NCBI RefSeq assembly: GCF_014642175.1
Contig: NZ_BMIL01000002.1
Coordinates: 434,001 to 498,000 of the forward strand
Source of the DNA: Pedobacter quisquiliarum
GTDB lineage: Bacteria > Bacteroidota > Bacteroidia > Sphingobacteriales > Sphingobacteriaceae
Direction of reading: 5' to 3'
DNA: 64,000 bases
Below are positions 9,185 through 16,959 of this stretch, one piece after another (position 1 is the stretch's first letter; each line of letters starts with the position of its first letter). The position numbers and the translations under genes were made by a program. The notes below the pieces were generated by a model. The model searched no databases. It was not told the origin of the DNA and was given only the letters and a program-made list of their open reading frames with translations.

Positions 9185-9772
9185 ATGAAAACTTCAGTAA
9201 AAACAATGTTCGCGCTCTTCACCGGAATTATCTTATTGTCAAATACGGCTGCGGTAAAGGCGACGGAGCCAGTTACCTACATCACAACTTTAAGTTCGGT
9301 TAAGGACATCCGTAAGATTGTGGTAAGTGGAAATGTGCAGCTGCTGCTGGTGCAGGATAGTAAGGAAAGCGTTAAGGTATATGATAAATACTACTCCAAA
9401 AACGCCCTGGTGCAGCAGCAGGGTAGTACGCTGCGCATCAGTTCTTACGCGGACAGGCCATTGTCTATCGTGGTGTATGTAAAGGAGCTGAATGCGATTG
9501 AAGCTTACAATACCGCGAAGGTTAGAACTGAAGGCTGTTTCAAATTACTCAATTTAGATGTGCGGCTGATGGATAGCGCTTCTGCAGACATCAATGCTAA
9601 GACCGTGTCTTTGTTCAGTTCGGTAAAAGGTGCTTCAGCACTTAAGATTGCCGGCACCTCGGATCAGCATACGATAGAGATGTGTGACTTGGGTAACATG
9701 ACGATGGATCAGTTTGCGGCAGGGGCAACTGTAATTGCAAGTAAACCAGGAGCGGTGTTGGCGAGCCGATAG
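9185..9772 (+). CDS. Exported GIN-domain (DUF2807-type) protein
   Basis: The product has a signal peptide (about residues 1-25) and a single beta-helical GIN/DUF2807-like domain, recognised from DIRKIVVSGNVQLLLVQDS followed by repeated short strands with GS/TA-rich turns (AYNTAKVRTEG, DSASADINAKT, KGASALKIAG). Such proteins are secreted or surface-exposed in Bacteroidota; function is unknown. At 195 residues it is one domain and shorter than many relatives. A repeat-rich hairpin region follows the stop and probably ends transcription. It stands alone between two minus-strand genes. Confidence 0.75.
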   Translation: MKTSVKTMFALFTGIILLSNTAAVKATEPVTYITTLSSVKDIRKIVVSGNVQLLLVQDSKESVKVYDKYYSKNALVQQQGSTLRISSYADRPLSIVVYVKELNAIEAYNTAKVRTEGCFKLLNLDVRLMDSASADINAKTVSLFSSVKGASALKIAGTSDQHTIEMCDLGNMTMDQFAAGATVIASKPGAVLASR

Positions 9773-9801
9773 CGGAGGGAAGGTTAGGAGAAGGCTTCGA
9801 G

Positions 9802-9883
9802 TGAAACGCACACCAAACGCACAGCAAACCCAGACCAAACGCACAGCAAGCGCACAGAACATGTGCGATTGCTGTGCGTTTCA
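9802..9883. repeat. Short direct and inverted repeats between convergent genes
   Basis: A 16-base unit accaaacgcacagcaa occurs at 9812-9827 and 9834-9849, with a partial copy tgaaacgcac at 9802-9811. The inverted copy ttgctgtgcgtttca lies at 9869-9883, so either direct copy can pair with it to form a stem of at least 13 bp. The region lies between the convergent GIN gene and AraC gene and could act as a bidirectional terminator, although no long T run is present. Confidence 0.6.
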
Positions 9884-9942
9884 TGTTTATCCTATTAGTG
9901 CCTGTTATGTGGTTTGCCTTATCTTAAAATGATCTGGTGCGA

Positions 9943-10950
9943 CTATCCCAGCATCAAAGTTCGGCTGTATTCCAAGGCGATGAAGATTTCTTCCAGGAAC
10001 AATATCATGGAGAGCTTACCAGATTTAACGGATTTAGGTAAGTATCCATAGTATTTTTTAAAAGCACTGCTGAAGTGCGTGGCATATTTATAGCCCATCT
10101 TCTCTGCAACCTCCGCGATCGTAATGTCCCCTTGCTTTAGCATTGTCTTCGCCTGATCCATCTTATGTTGGTTCAGATAGTTATATACGGTGTTTCCAAA
10201 AGCATTCTTGAAGTTGCGTTTCAAATTAAACTCATTTGTGCCTACCAGATGTGCCAGCGACCTCAAAGACAATGGTTTTCCGGAGTGATTAATTAGGATT
10301 TCTCTAGCTGCGAGCATTTTGTCCATGTCCTCTTTCTTTAGAACCACATGAGGCGGCATATCTTCAAGCTGCTCTAGCTGTAACAGCTGCAAGGCCAACA
10401 GTTCTATTGTTTTGGATTCCAGTATGAGTTGGTCACAAAAATTACTTTTGGTGGTATGACTTAAAAGCTGGAGTACGGTGCCGATCTCTGGAGTGAAAGG
10501 CATGTTTGTGCCAGCAAGCATCAGCGGTAACTGCTCATCTGACAATTTACTAAGTTGTTGCCAGGAATGATGGGCCGGCAGGTACCTGCTTAGAAAGGAA
10601 GTGCTAAGATTGATGCAAATTACCTCGTCCTTGGCACTGCTCATGAACATGTGCACAGCAGCTGGTTTGAAACCCAGAAGGTTGTGCTGCTGGCTTTCAA
10701 TTGAAGCATAGGTTTCATCAGATCCTCGTTTCCTGAAGATCGCTTTACCCTTAAGCACAAATATCATCTGGAATAGCAAAGTAGCGGGCTGATCACCCAT
10801 AAACGTTTTAACTTCTACATGATCCCGATCGTCAATGTTAATGGAGTAGTTGATTGCCAGAGACTTCTGAAGTAAATATACATTTTCCGGCTTTTGCTCA
10901 ATTTCTCCCTTTAGCGTCAATTGTTCTCCCGATTGCGTCATGTGTAGCAT
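9943..10950 (-). CDS. AraC-family transcriptional regulator, probable controller of the iron-uptake cluster
   Basis: The 335-residue protein carries an N-terminal sensor region (1-220) and a C-terminal AraC/XylS double helix-turn-helix (about 235-325). Visible landmarks are PLSLRSLAHLVGTNEFNLKR and, in the second helix pair, ITIAEVAEKMGYKYATHFSSAFKKYYG. The layout resembles the siderophore-responsive PchR/YbtA type, which fits its position 63 bp from, and divergent to, a TonB receptor cluster. That role is inference. A TAnnTTTG promoter element for the receptor lies just upstream of this start codon. Confidence 0.88.
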   Translation of the reverse strand: MLHMTQSGEQLTLKGEIEQKPENVYLLQKSLAINYSINIDDRDHVEVKTFMGDQPATLLFQMIFVLKGKAIFRKRGSDETYASIESQQHNLLGFKPAAVHMFMSSAKDEVICINLSTSFLSRYLPAHHSWQQLSKLSDEQLPLMLAGTNMPFTPEIGTVLQLLSHTTKSNFCDQLILESKTIELLALQLLQLEQLEDMPPHVVLKKEDMDKMLAAREILINHSGKPLSLRSLAHLVGTNEFNLKRNFKNAFGNTVYNYLNQHKMDQAKTMLKQGDITIAEVAEKMGYKYATHFSSAFKKYYGYLPKSVKSGKLSMILFLEEIFIALEYSRTLMLG

Positions 10951-10951
10951 A

Positions 10952-10959
10952 TATCTTTG
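10952..10959 (+). promoter_or_regulatory. Candidate -7 element (TATCTTTG) of the TonB receptor cluster
   Basis: The sequence matches the Bacteroidota consensus TAnnTTTG exactly. A TTG at 10933-10935 lies 16 bases upstream and could be the -33 element. Initiation near 10966 would give a leader of about 48 bases before the receptor ATG at 11014. Confidence 0.4.
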
Positions 10960-11013
10960 CGACTAAATTATTCTTATTAAGACCTATTCTAAAGAACACA
11001 GCCAAAAAGTTAC

Positions 11014-13446
11014 ATGTACATGCATAAAACACTACTATTTATATTTCTTTCCTTAATCTGTTTTGCTGGAAATGCCCAAACTGGTTCACTCTCCGGCAGG
11101 GTTACTAATGAAAATGGAGCTGCTGTTGAAGGTGCTACCTTGAAGATAAAAGAACTGAACAGGTCGGCCATAACAGATATGGAGGGTAAATATGAGCTGA
11201 GGTCAGTTAAGTACGGGTCGTATACCTTAGTTGTTAGCGCGCTGCAGACCGATGCTAAAAGCGTTAGTGTAAAGGTTGGCACCGGGAATACGGTGATGAA
11301 TGTTAAAGTGAAGTCTGCAGGTGCAAGGGCGCTTGAACAGGTATTTATAGAGGGAAAAACAGAGAAGAAAACGATTGAAACATCAGGCTTTGCGATTAAC
11401 GTAGTCGAAACCAAGGAGGCTTCCTTGAGAAATGTGCAAACCAATGAGCTGCTCGATCGTACGGTTGGGGTCCGCGTTCGTCAGAATGGAGGGCTTGGCT
11501 CTGCAGTAGAATATAATCTAAATGGGATGTCGGGAAGATCAGTGGGTATTTTCATTGATGGGATCGAAATCTCCACATATGGATCTTCTTTTAATCTGAA
11601 TAGCATTCCCCCTTCCATGGTCGAACGAATCGAGGTATATAAAGGGGTTCTGCCTGCTCATTTGTCGGGAGATTACATGGGGGGTGCGATTAACGTGGTG
11701 CTCAAAAAGGATATTTCGCAAAATAATATTGCAGCATCAATATCCTACGGGTCATTTAATACCTATCAGGTTGACGCCAGTGCCATGTACCGGAATTCCA
11801 AAAATGGCTTTACGGCAAAGGCATCCGGGTTTTACACGTACACGGACAACAGCTATGAGACATGGGGTAAGTTTTCAAAGTTCATTACGCCGGATGGGCA
11901 GGTAGAGCGGTATTACAGAGCAAGACGTTTTAATGATTCTTTTAAATCAACAGGCGGGCGATTTGAGCTTGGTTTTACCAATGTAAAATGGGCTGATGCT
12001 TTACTATTAGGTTATAACGGGTCCTCAACCGATAATGAAATTCCTCACGGACAGGTGATGGCAAAGCCATATGTGGGCAGAACCAGTGAGGCGCAGGCGC
12101 ATGTGTTCAACCTGATCTACAATAAAAAAGATCTTTTTACTAATGGCCTTTCCCTGAATGTTAATGGCGTATATAGTGACCGGAGTACCTATCTTCAGGA
12201 TACCGTCGGTTATTTGTACAATTGGGACGGAAATTATCGCCTGGACTTCTACAACCGTCCAATGTACCGGGAAGGTTATGGTCAGCAGGGACTTGATGTG
12301 ATCACGGATATAAGCAGAAGGATCACAACCTTACGTTCCAACCTTAGCTACGATATTTTTTCCGGTCACCGTTTATCCATCAATCATGTTTACTATACTG
12401 TTGACAGAGATGACGAAGACCTGCTAAGACCTGTGGCAAATGGCTCACTAAAAACCATCAGTGATCTCCAGAAGCAAATAACAGCTTTCAACTATGAAGC
12501 CCAATTATTTGGAGATAAGCTAAAAACCAACCTGTTCCTGAAGTACTATCAGCAAAACGTTGGCCGTACTACGCCCATAGTTTCTACAGTTGGTGGCCAG
12601 AATGTTGTTAATACCGCACGGAGTGACAAGAAAATTGATGCAACAGGATATGGTCTTGCAGCATCATACGCACTTAAACCCAAAATTGTCCTTATTGCAT
12701 CTGCAGAACAAGCCGTTCGAATGCCAGGTGATACTGAAATTTTAGGCGATCCGAATGAAAACGTACTATCTAATTTCAGCATCAGGCCCGAGGTGGCCAG
12801 GAACATAAATCTTGGTTTCAGGCTGGGTAATTTCGAGATAGACAAACACAGGATTTCAGTATCTGGAAATGCATTCTCCAGGAATATCAAAGATAGGATC
12901 GTGCGACAGGTTAATAGTACATTATCTGACCAGGAGGTAGAGGTTTCGCCTTTTATGAATATTGGTCGTGCGAAGTCACTAGGATTTGAGGCTGAACTGG
13001 GTTATGCTTACAGCAACAGATTGAACGTGATGTTTACCTTTTCAAAGTTCAACTCGGTTTTTAAACAAGGGGACGATTCTGTAACTGGTCAGCGCCTAAC
13101 CCAATATGAAGGCGAGCAACTACCAAATGAGCCATTTTTCACTATGAACGGAAATGCGCAGTACAGACTGAATAACGTTCTCCAAAAAAATTCTTTGCTC
13201 AACCTCTTCTATAATTTTGGATATGTCGCGCCTTTCAGGACCGTATGGCCAGAATCTGAATGGTTTACGACACCAACCCAGTTTGCGCAGGATCTTGGGC
13301 TTAGCTATAAATTTCCCGATCGTAAGCTGGTTGTTAGCCTGGATGCCAAGAACATACTCAATGCAGAGATCTACGACAATTTCGGTGTGCAGAAACCAGG
13401 GCGTGCATTCTTTGTAAAACTCAACTACAGTATAAACAGACTTTAA
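11014..13446 (+). CDS. TonB-dependent outer-membrane receptor, XusA-like (siderophore uptake)
   Basis: This 810-residue protein is an outer-membrane transporter that would import a ferric siderophore using TonB energy. It has a signal peptide ending near GNAQ (about residue 22), a carboxypeptidase-regulatory-like domain (about 24-90, SGRVTNENGAAVEGATL), a plug (about 110-225, with NELLDRTVGVRVRQNGG) and a 22-strand-type barrel to the C terminus. The start could equally be the ATG at 11020. Directly downstream lie a DUF4374 lipoprotein and a PepSY reductase, the gene order of XusABC in Bacteroides thetaiotaomicron. The actual ligand is not shown by the sequence. Confidence 0.88.
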   Translation: MYMHKTLLFIFLSLICFAGNAQTGSLSGRVTNENGAAVEGATLKIKELNRSAITDMEGKYELRSVKYGSYTLVVSALQTDAKSVSVKVGTGNTVMNVKVKSAGARALEQVFIEGKTEKKTIETSGFAINVVETKEASLRNVQTNELLDRTVGVRVRQNGGLGSAVEYNLNGMSGRSVGIFIDGIEISTYGSSFNLNSIPPSMVERIEVYKGVLPAHLSGDYMGGAINVVLKKDISQNNIAASISYGSFNTYQVDASAMYRNSKNGFTAKASGFYTYTDNSYETWGKFSKFITPDGQVERYYRARRFNDSFKSTGGRFELGFTNVKWADALLLGYNGSSTDNEIPHGQVMAKPYVGRTSEAQAHVFNLIYNKKDLFTNGLSLNVNGVYSDRSTYLQDTVGYLYNWDGNYRLDFYNRPMYREGYGQQGLDVITDISRRITTLRSNLSYDIFSGHRLSINHVYYTVDRDDEDLLRPVANGSLKTISDLQKQITAFNYEAQLFGDKLKTNLFLKYYQQNVGRTTPIVSTVGGQNVVNTARSDKKIDATGYGLAASYALKPKIVLIASAEQAVRMPGDTEILGDPNENVLSNFSIRPEVARNINLGFRLGNFEIDKHRISVSGNAFSRNIKDRIVRQVNSTLSDQEVEVSPFMNIGRAKSLGFEAELGYAYSNRLNVMFTFSKFNSVFKQGDDSVTGQRLTQYEGEQLPNEPFFTMNGNAQYRLNNVLQKNSLLNLFYNFGYVAPFRTVWPESEWFTTPTQFAQDLGLSYKFPDRKLVVSLDAKNILNAEIYDNFGVQKPGRAFFVKLNYSINRL

Positions 13447-13472
13447 ATTATCTAACATTAAATACTTATAGA

Positions 13473-14852
13473 ATGAAAACAGAACTATTAAGAACAATAA
13501 TGTTTGGTGCGGCCATTACTGCACTGTCATTATCAGCATGTAAAAAAAGCGATGGTCCGGGGGAAAATATTGCAGACAGTGATCGATGGATTACGATTTC
13601 AGGCGCCATGGATGATCCTTCAAACGCTGAAGTTGGTGATGGTAATGCTGGAACAATGGTATACAGCCTGACGGTTGAAGAAGCAAAGAATCCTGGTATT
13701 AGTGTAAACGTTTTTGATCAGGGTATGCACGTTAAATCACAACGTACAGCACGTTTGCAGGCTTCTGCTGATGGAAAGTACCTTTACAACATCCAATATG
13801 TAGGAGAAGATGGAGGGATTTTCAATAAAATGAGTGTGCATGGTGGAAAGGATTTCAGACCAGAAGGGTCCGAGGTCGATACGGAGCCTTATGTGAGTGC
13901 CTCACCACGTTGGTTAAAAGCTGTTGAAGGTGTCGGCATAGCCGTAAAAGCGGAAGCCAATGCAGTGGTTTACGAAGGTGCCAGTCCGAACTTTGTTTTC
14001 AAAGGAAGAACGGCATCCGTAGACGTAATCACGCTGGATCTGAATAATCCAAAGATCACAAAGGTGGCTGATTTTCAATTACCATTATCGCCGGAGGAAG
14101 TAGCTGCGGGCTACTATGTGAGCCGTATAGATGTTCCTGTGGTTAATAAAGCTGGTAACAAGGTATATATTGGCGCTGCTATTTCAAAGCATAATACGAG
14201 TTCCTTTACTATAGGTACTGATGGTCTGCCTGTTTTTGCAGCAGATAATGCAAGTCCGAGAAGCTGGGCAAAGACGTTGGTACTTGATTATCCTGCGCTT
14301 GAAAATCCAAAAGTGCTTACGTCTACACAAACCAGAGGCAGTACCAATGGCTACCGTAGCACCATGCAGTATGTTGGTACAGATGGACATGTTTATCAGG
14401 CAACCTCTGGTGAAGGACCAGGTAATGGTGGTTCCAAAATTCTTAAGATCAGTGCCGAAAGCAATGATTATGACAACAGTTATGTATTTAGTCTTGATCA
14501 GGCTTTAGGCGAAACCAACACCTATATCGAAACGTGGAAATATGCAGGTGACGGAATTGGCTTTGTTGTTTATAGTAAATATACTGGTACAGGAAACACA
14601 CGTACCGGCGGCTATATTGCACGTGTAAACCTGAATAATAAAACGGCAACAAAGTATACGCTGCCTAATGAGGCTACTTTGAACTTTGGTCAGATCCAGG
14701 CGATTACCATGCATGACGAAGATGTTTTTATCGCAGTAGCACCCGTGGGTATGGATGGTAATATGTACATCTTCAATAGAAAAACCGGTGAAATGACAGT
14801 TGGTGCTAAATTAGTAAACAAGCCAGGTAATCAATATATTGGCGTTTATTAA
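13473..14852 (+). CDS. DUF4374 beta-propeller lipoprotein, XusB-like
   Basis: A 459-residue lipoprotein with lipobox LSAC (Cys23) and the DUF4374 pattern of repeated propeller blades (ADGKYLYNIQYVGEDGG, VVNKAGNKVYIGAAISK, YVGTDGHVYQATSGEGPGN). In Bacteroides, XusB is a DUF4374 surface lipoprotein that binds ferric enterobactin and works with the receptor XusA. Here it starts 26 bp after the receptor stop, so the same role as siderophore-capturing partner is likely. It would be anchored in the outer membrane. A hairpin separates it from the next gene. Confidence 0.82.
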   Translation: MKTELLRTIMFGAAITALSLSACKKSDGPGENIADSDRWITISGAMDDPSNAEVGDGNAGTMVYSLTVEEAKNPGISVNVFDQGMHVKSQRTARLQASADGKYLYNIQYVGEDGGIFNKMSVHGGKDFRPEGSEVDTEPYVSASPRWLKAVEGVGIAVKAEANAVVYEGASPNFVFKGRTASVDVITLDLNNPKITKVADFQLPLSPEEVAAGYYVSRIDVPVVNKAGNKVYIGAAISKHNTSSFTIGTDGLPVFAADNASPRSWAKTLVLDYPALENPKVLTSTQTRGSTNGYRSTMQYVGTDGHVYQATSGEGPGNGGSKILKISAESNDYDNSYVFSLDQALGETNTYIETWKYAGDGIGFVVYSKYTGTGNTRTGGYIARVNLNNKTATKYTLPNEATLNFGQIQAITMHDEDVFIAVAPVGMDGNMYIFNRKTGEMTVGAKLVNKPGNQYIGVY

Positions 14853-14868
14853 TACTAATCCTAAATAA

Positions 14869-14907
14869 AGAAGATCAGAAGCTGATTATTGCCGCATCTG
14901 ATCTTCT
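14869..14907 (+). promoter_or_regulatory. 11-bp perfect hairpin within the siderophore operon
   Basis: The arms 14869-14879 and 14897-14907 are exact reverse complements with a 17-base loop, in the gap between the DUF4374 gene and the ankyrin gene. No T run follows, so read-through is expected. It may set a processing or stability boundary so that receptor and lipoprotein messages outlast the downstream part. Confidence 0.5.
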
Positions 14908-14936
14908 GTACACATCCATATTTAAAAATATTTAAG

Positions 14937-16457
14937 ATGAAAAAGTCACTACTTGTTGCTGTTTTTGCATTATCTGCATTGCTGGCTAAGGGGCAGCAGA
15001 ATACCTTACTTAATCAAAAATTCTGGCAGGATAAGCCAAACGTTGCTGCAATTAAGGCTGAGGTTGAAAAAGGAAATGATCCTGCGCAGATGAACCCATC
15101 AAGCTTTGATCCGGTTGTTATGGCCATCAATGCTGATGCACCAACCGAATCAATTAAGTACCTGCTTTCACAGCCAGGAAATGAAATCGGGAAAGTAACA
15201 CATGATAGCCGCAATTATTTACACTGGGCCGCAAGTAAGGGGAATGCAGAAATCATGGAATACTTGCTGGAGAAAGGTGCAAAGACAGACAATGAGGATA
15301 GTCATGGTTCAACACCTATACTTTTCGCAGCTGGGGGTGGTCAGCAGAATACAAAGGTGTACGACCTGCTGATCGCAAAAGGCATAAGCTTGAAAGCAAG
15401 CGTAAATGCAGCGGGTGCAAATGCACTTTTGCTTGCGATTGCCAATGATCCTGAATTGGTACTTACCAATTATTTCGTGTCCAAGGGCCTTGACCTGAAT
15501 AGCACTGATGCCGCCGGCAATAATGCGTTCAGCTATGCGACAAGGTCAGGAAATATTGAGCTCCTTAAAAAGCTTTTGCAGAAAGGCATTAAACCAAATG
15601 CTAATGCGATGTTGATGGCGGCGCAGGGTTCAAGAAGAGGAGCAAACACCTTAGCGTTATACCAATATCTTGAAAGCTTGAACCTTAAAGCCAATGTGAC
15701 CAATAAAAATGGTGAAAACGTGCTTCATTCTATTGTGAAAAGGCCAAAGCAAGATGAGATAATCAAGTATTTTCTTTCTAAAGGTGTTGATGTTAACCAG
15801 GTTGATGAAGATGGGAATAGCGTGCTGATGAATGCTGCGGGCTCAAACCGTGATCTTGCTGCTTTTGAGTTGCTAATGCCGGGTGTGAAGAACGTAAATC
15901 TTTCAAATAAAAAAGGACAGACCGCCTTAACACTTGCGGTTCGCGGAAATTCACCCGAGGTTGTTGCTTACCTGATCAGCAAAAAGGCTGATGTTAAGGT
16001 ATTGGATAAAAACGGCAACAGTCTGGCCTATTATGCGGTTGAATCTTATCGTCCGACAGCAGCCAGAGCAGCTGGAGCACCACAAGGAGGTGCTGCGCCG
16101 GAGGGGTCTGATGAATTCGATGCCAAGATGAATTTGCTTAAGACAGCAGGATTGAATATTAACGCGCTTCAGGAAAACGCTAATACATTGTATCATTTAG
16201 CAATTGCTAAAAATGACGTTTCCATACTTAAGCGCCTTGCGCCGATGGGTATAGACATCAATGCCAAGAATAAAGAGGGATTTACGGTCCTACATAAAGC
16301 CGCCATGTTGTCGAAAGATGATGAGGTGTTAAAGTACTTACTATCTGTAGGCGCAAAGAAAGATGCCGTAACGAGTTTTGATGAGACCGCATTCGATCTT
16401 GCCAGTGAGAACGAATCCCTGACTAAAAATAATGTTTCCCTTACTTTTCTTAAATAA
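14937..16457 (+). CDS. Exported ankyrin-repeat protein
   Basis: The 506-residue product begins with a signal peptide (cleavage near LAKGQ, about residue 20) and then consists of about ten ankyrin repeats, for example DSRNYLHWAASKGNAEIMEY, GSTPILFAAGGG, GNNAFSYATRSGNIELLKKL and GFTVLHKAAMLSK. It is therefore a periplasmic or outer-membrane-associated binding scaffold. The ATG at 14937 was chosen because it begins the signal peptide. The stop overlaps the ATG of the DUF2271 gene (TAATG), showing tight coupling. The partner is unknown; the context points to siderophore handling or the redox module. Confidence 0.85.
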   Translation: MKKSLLVAVFALSALLAKGQQNTLLNQKFWQDKPNVAAIKAEVEKGNDPAQMNPSSFDPVVMAINADAPTESIKYLLSQPGNEIGKVTHDSRNYLHWAASKGNAEIMEYLLEKGAKTDNEDSHGSTPILFAAGGGQQNTKVYDLLIAKGISLKASVNAAGANALLLAIANDPELVLTNYFVSKGLDLNSTDAAGNNAFSYATRSGNIELLKKLLQKGIKPNANAMLMAAQGSRRGANTLALYQYLESLNLKANVTNKNGENVLHSIVKRPKQDEIIKYFLSKGVDVNQVDEDGNSVLMNAAGSNRDLAAFELLMPGVKNVNLSNKKGQTALTLAVRGNSPEVVAYLISKKADVKVLDKNGNSLAYYAVESYRPTAARAAGAPQGGAAPEGSDEFDAKMNLLKTAGLNINALQENANTLYHLAIAKNDVSILKRLAPMGIDINAKNKEGFTVLHKAAMLSKDDEVLKYLLSVGAKKDAVTSFDETAFDLASENESLTKNNVSLTFLK

Positions 16458-16945
16458 TGATGCAAAAAATTTATAGAACAGCCTTTCTTTTACTTCTACT
16501 GACATTTGCCAAGCCATTCGCTTCCGTAGCGCAGGATGCCAGCAAGTACAAGTGTATGATCCAGATGACCAATTATATGGGTGAGGGTGCATACGTGGTG
16601 ATCTCATTGATTAATGGTAAAGGCGCTTACGAGAAGACGCTTTACGTAATGGGCTCGGATAAGCAATGGTACAAAACAATCAAGGAATGGAATAAATTCT
16701 ACCTTAAAAAGCCAAATGTCAGCGCCGTAACGGGCGCTTCAATTTCAGGTGGCGACCGGAGTGTGAAAGTGATCGAAATTGAAAAATCAAAGATCAATGC
16801 TGGTTATAAATTAAGATTTGAAAGTGCTGTTGAGGATAAGCAATATCATGTTAAAGACCTGGAGATCCCCCTGACTACGGAAGCACTTGCTGCTAAGAGC
16901 GAGGGTAGTGGATACATTCGTTATGTGCGCTTCAGCCCCAATTAA
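16457..16945 (+). CDS. Exported DUF2271 protein with a possible flavinylation motif
   Basis: The 162-residue protein has a signal peptide (about 1-25, ending SVAQ) and a DUF2271 domain. Residues 92-95 read TGAS within SAVTGASISGG, which resembles the [S/T]GA[T/S] motif where ApbE attaches FMN; Ser95 would be the acceptor. An apbE gene ends the cluster and a PepSY flavoreductase starts 14 bp downstream. DUF2271 genes are known to occur beside PepSY and apbE genes. I infer a periplasmic FMN carrier that takes electrons from the membrane reductase; covalent FMN is not proven. ATGs at 16457 and 16460 are both possible. Confidence 0.75.
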   Translation: MMQKIYRTAFLLLLLTFAKPFASVAQDASKYKCMIQMTNYMGEGAYVVISLINGKGAYEKTLYVMGSDKQWYKTIKEWNKFYLKKPNVSAVTGASISGGDRSVKVIEIEKSKINAGYKLRFESAVEDKQYHVKDLEIPLTTEALAAKSEGSGYIRYVRFSPN

Positions 16946-16959
16946 AAGTTTGTGATCGT

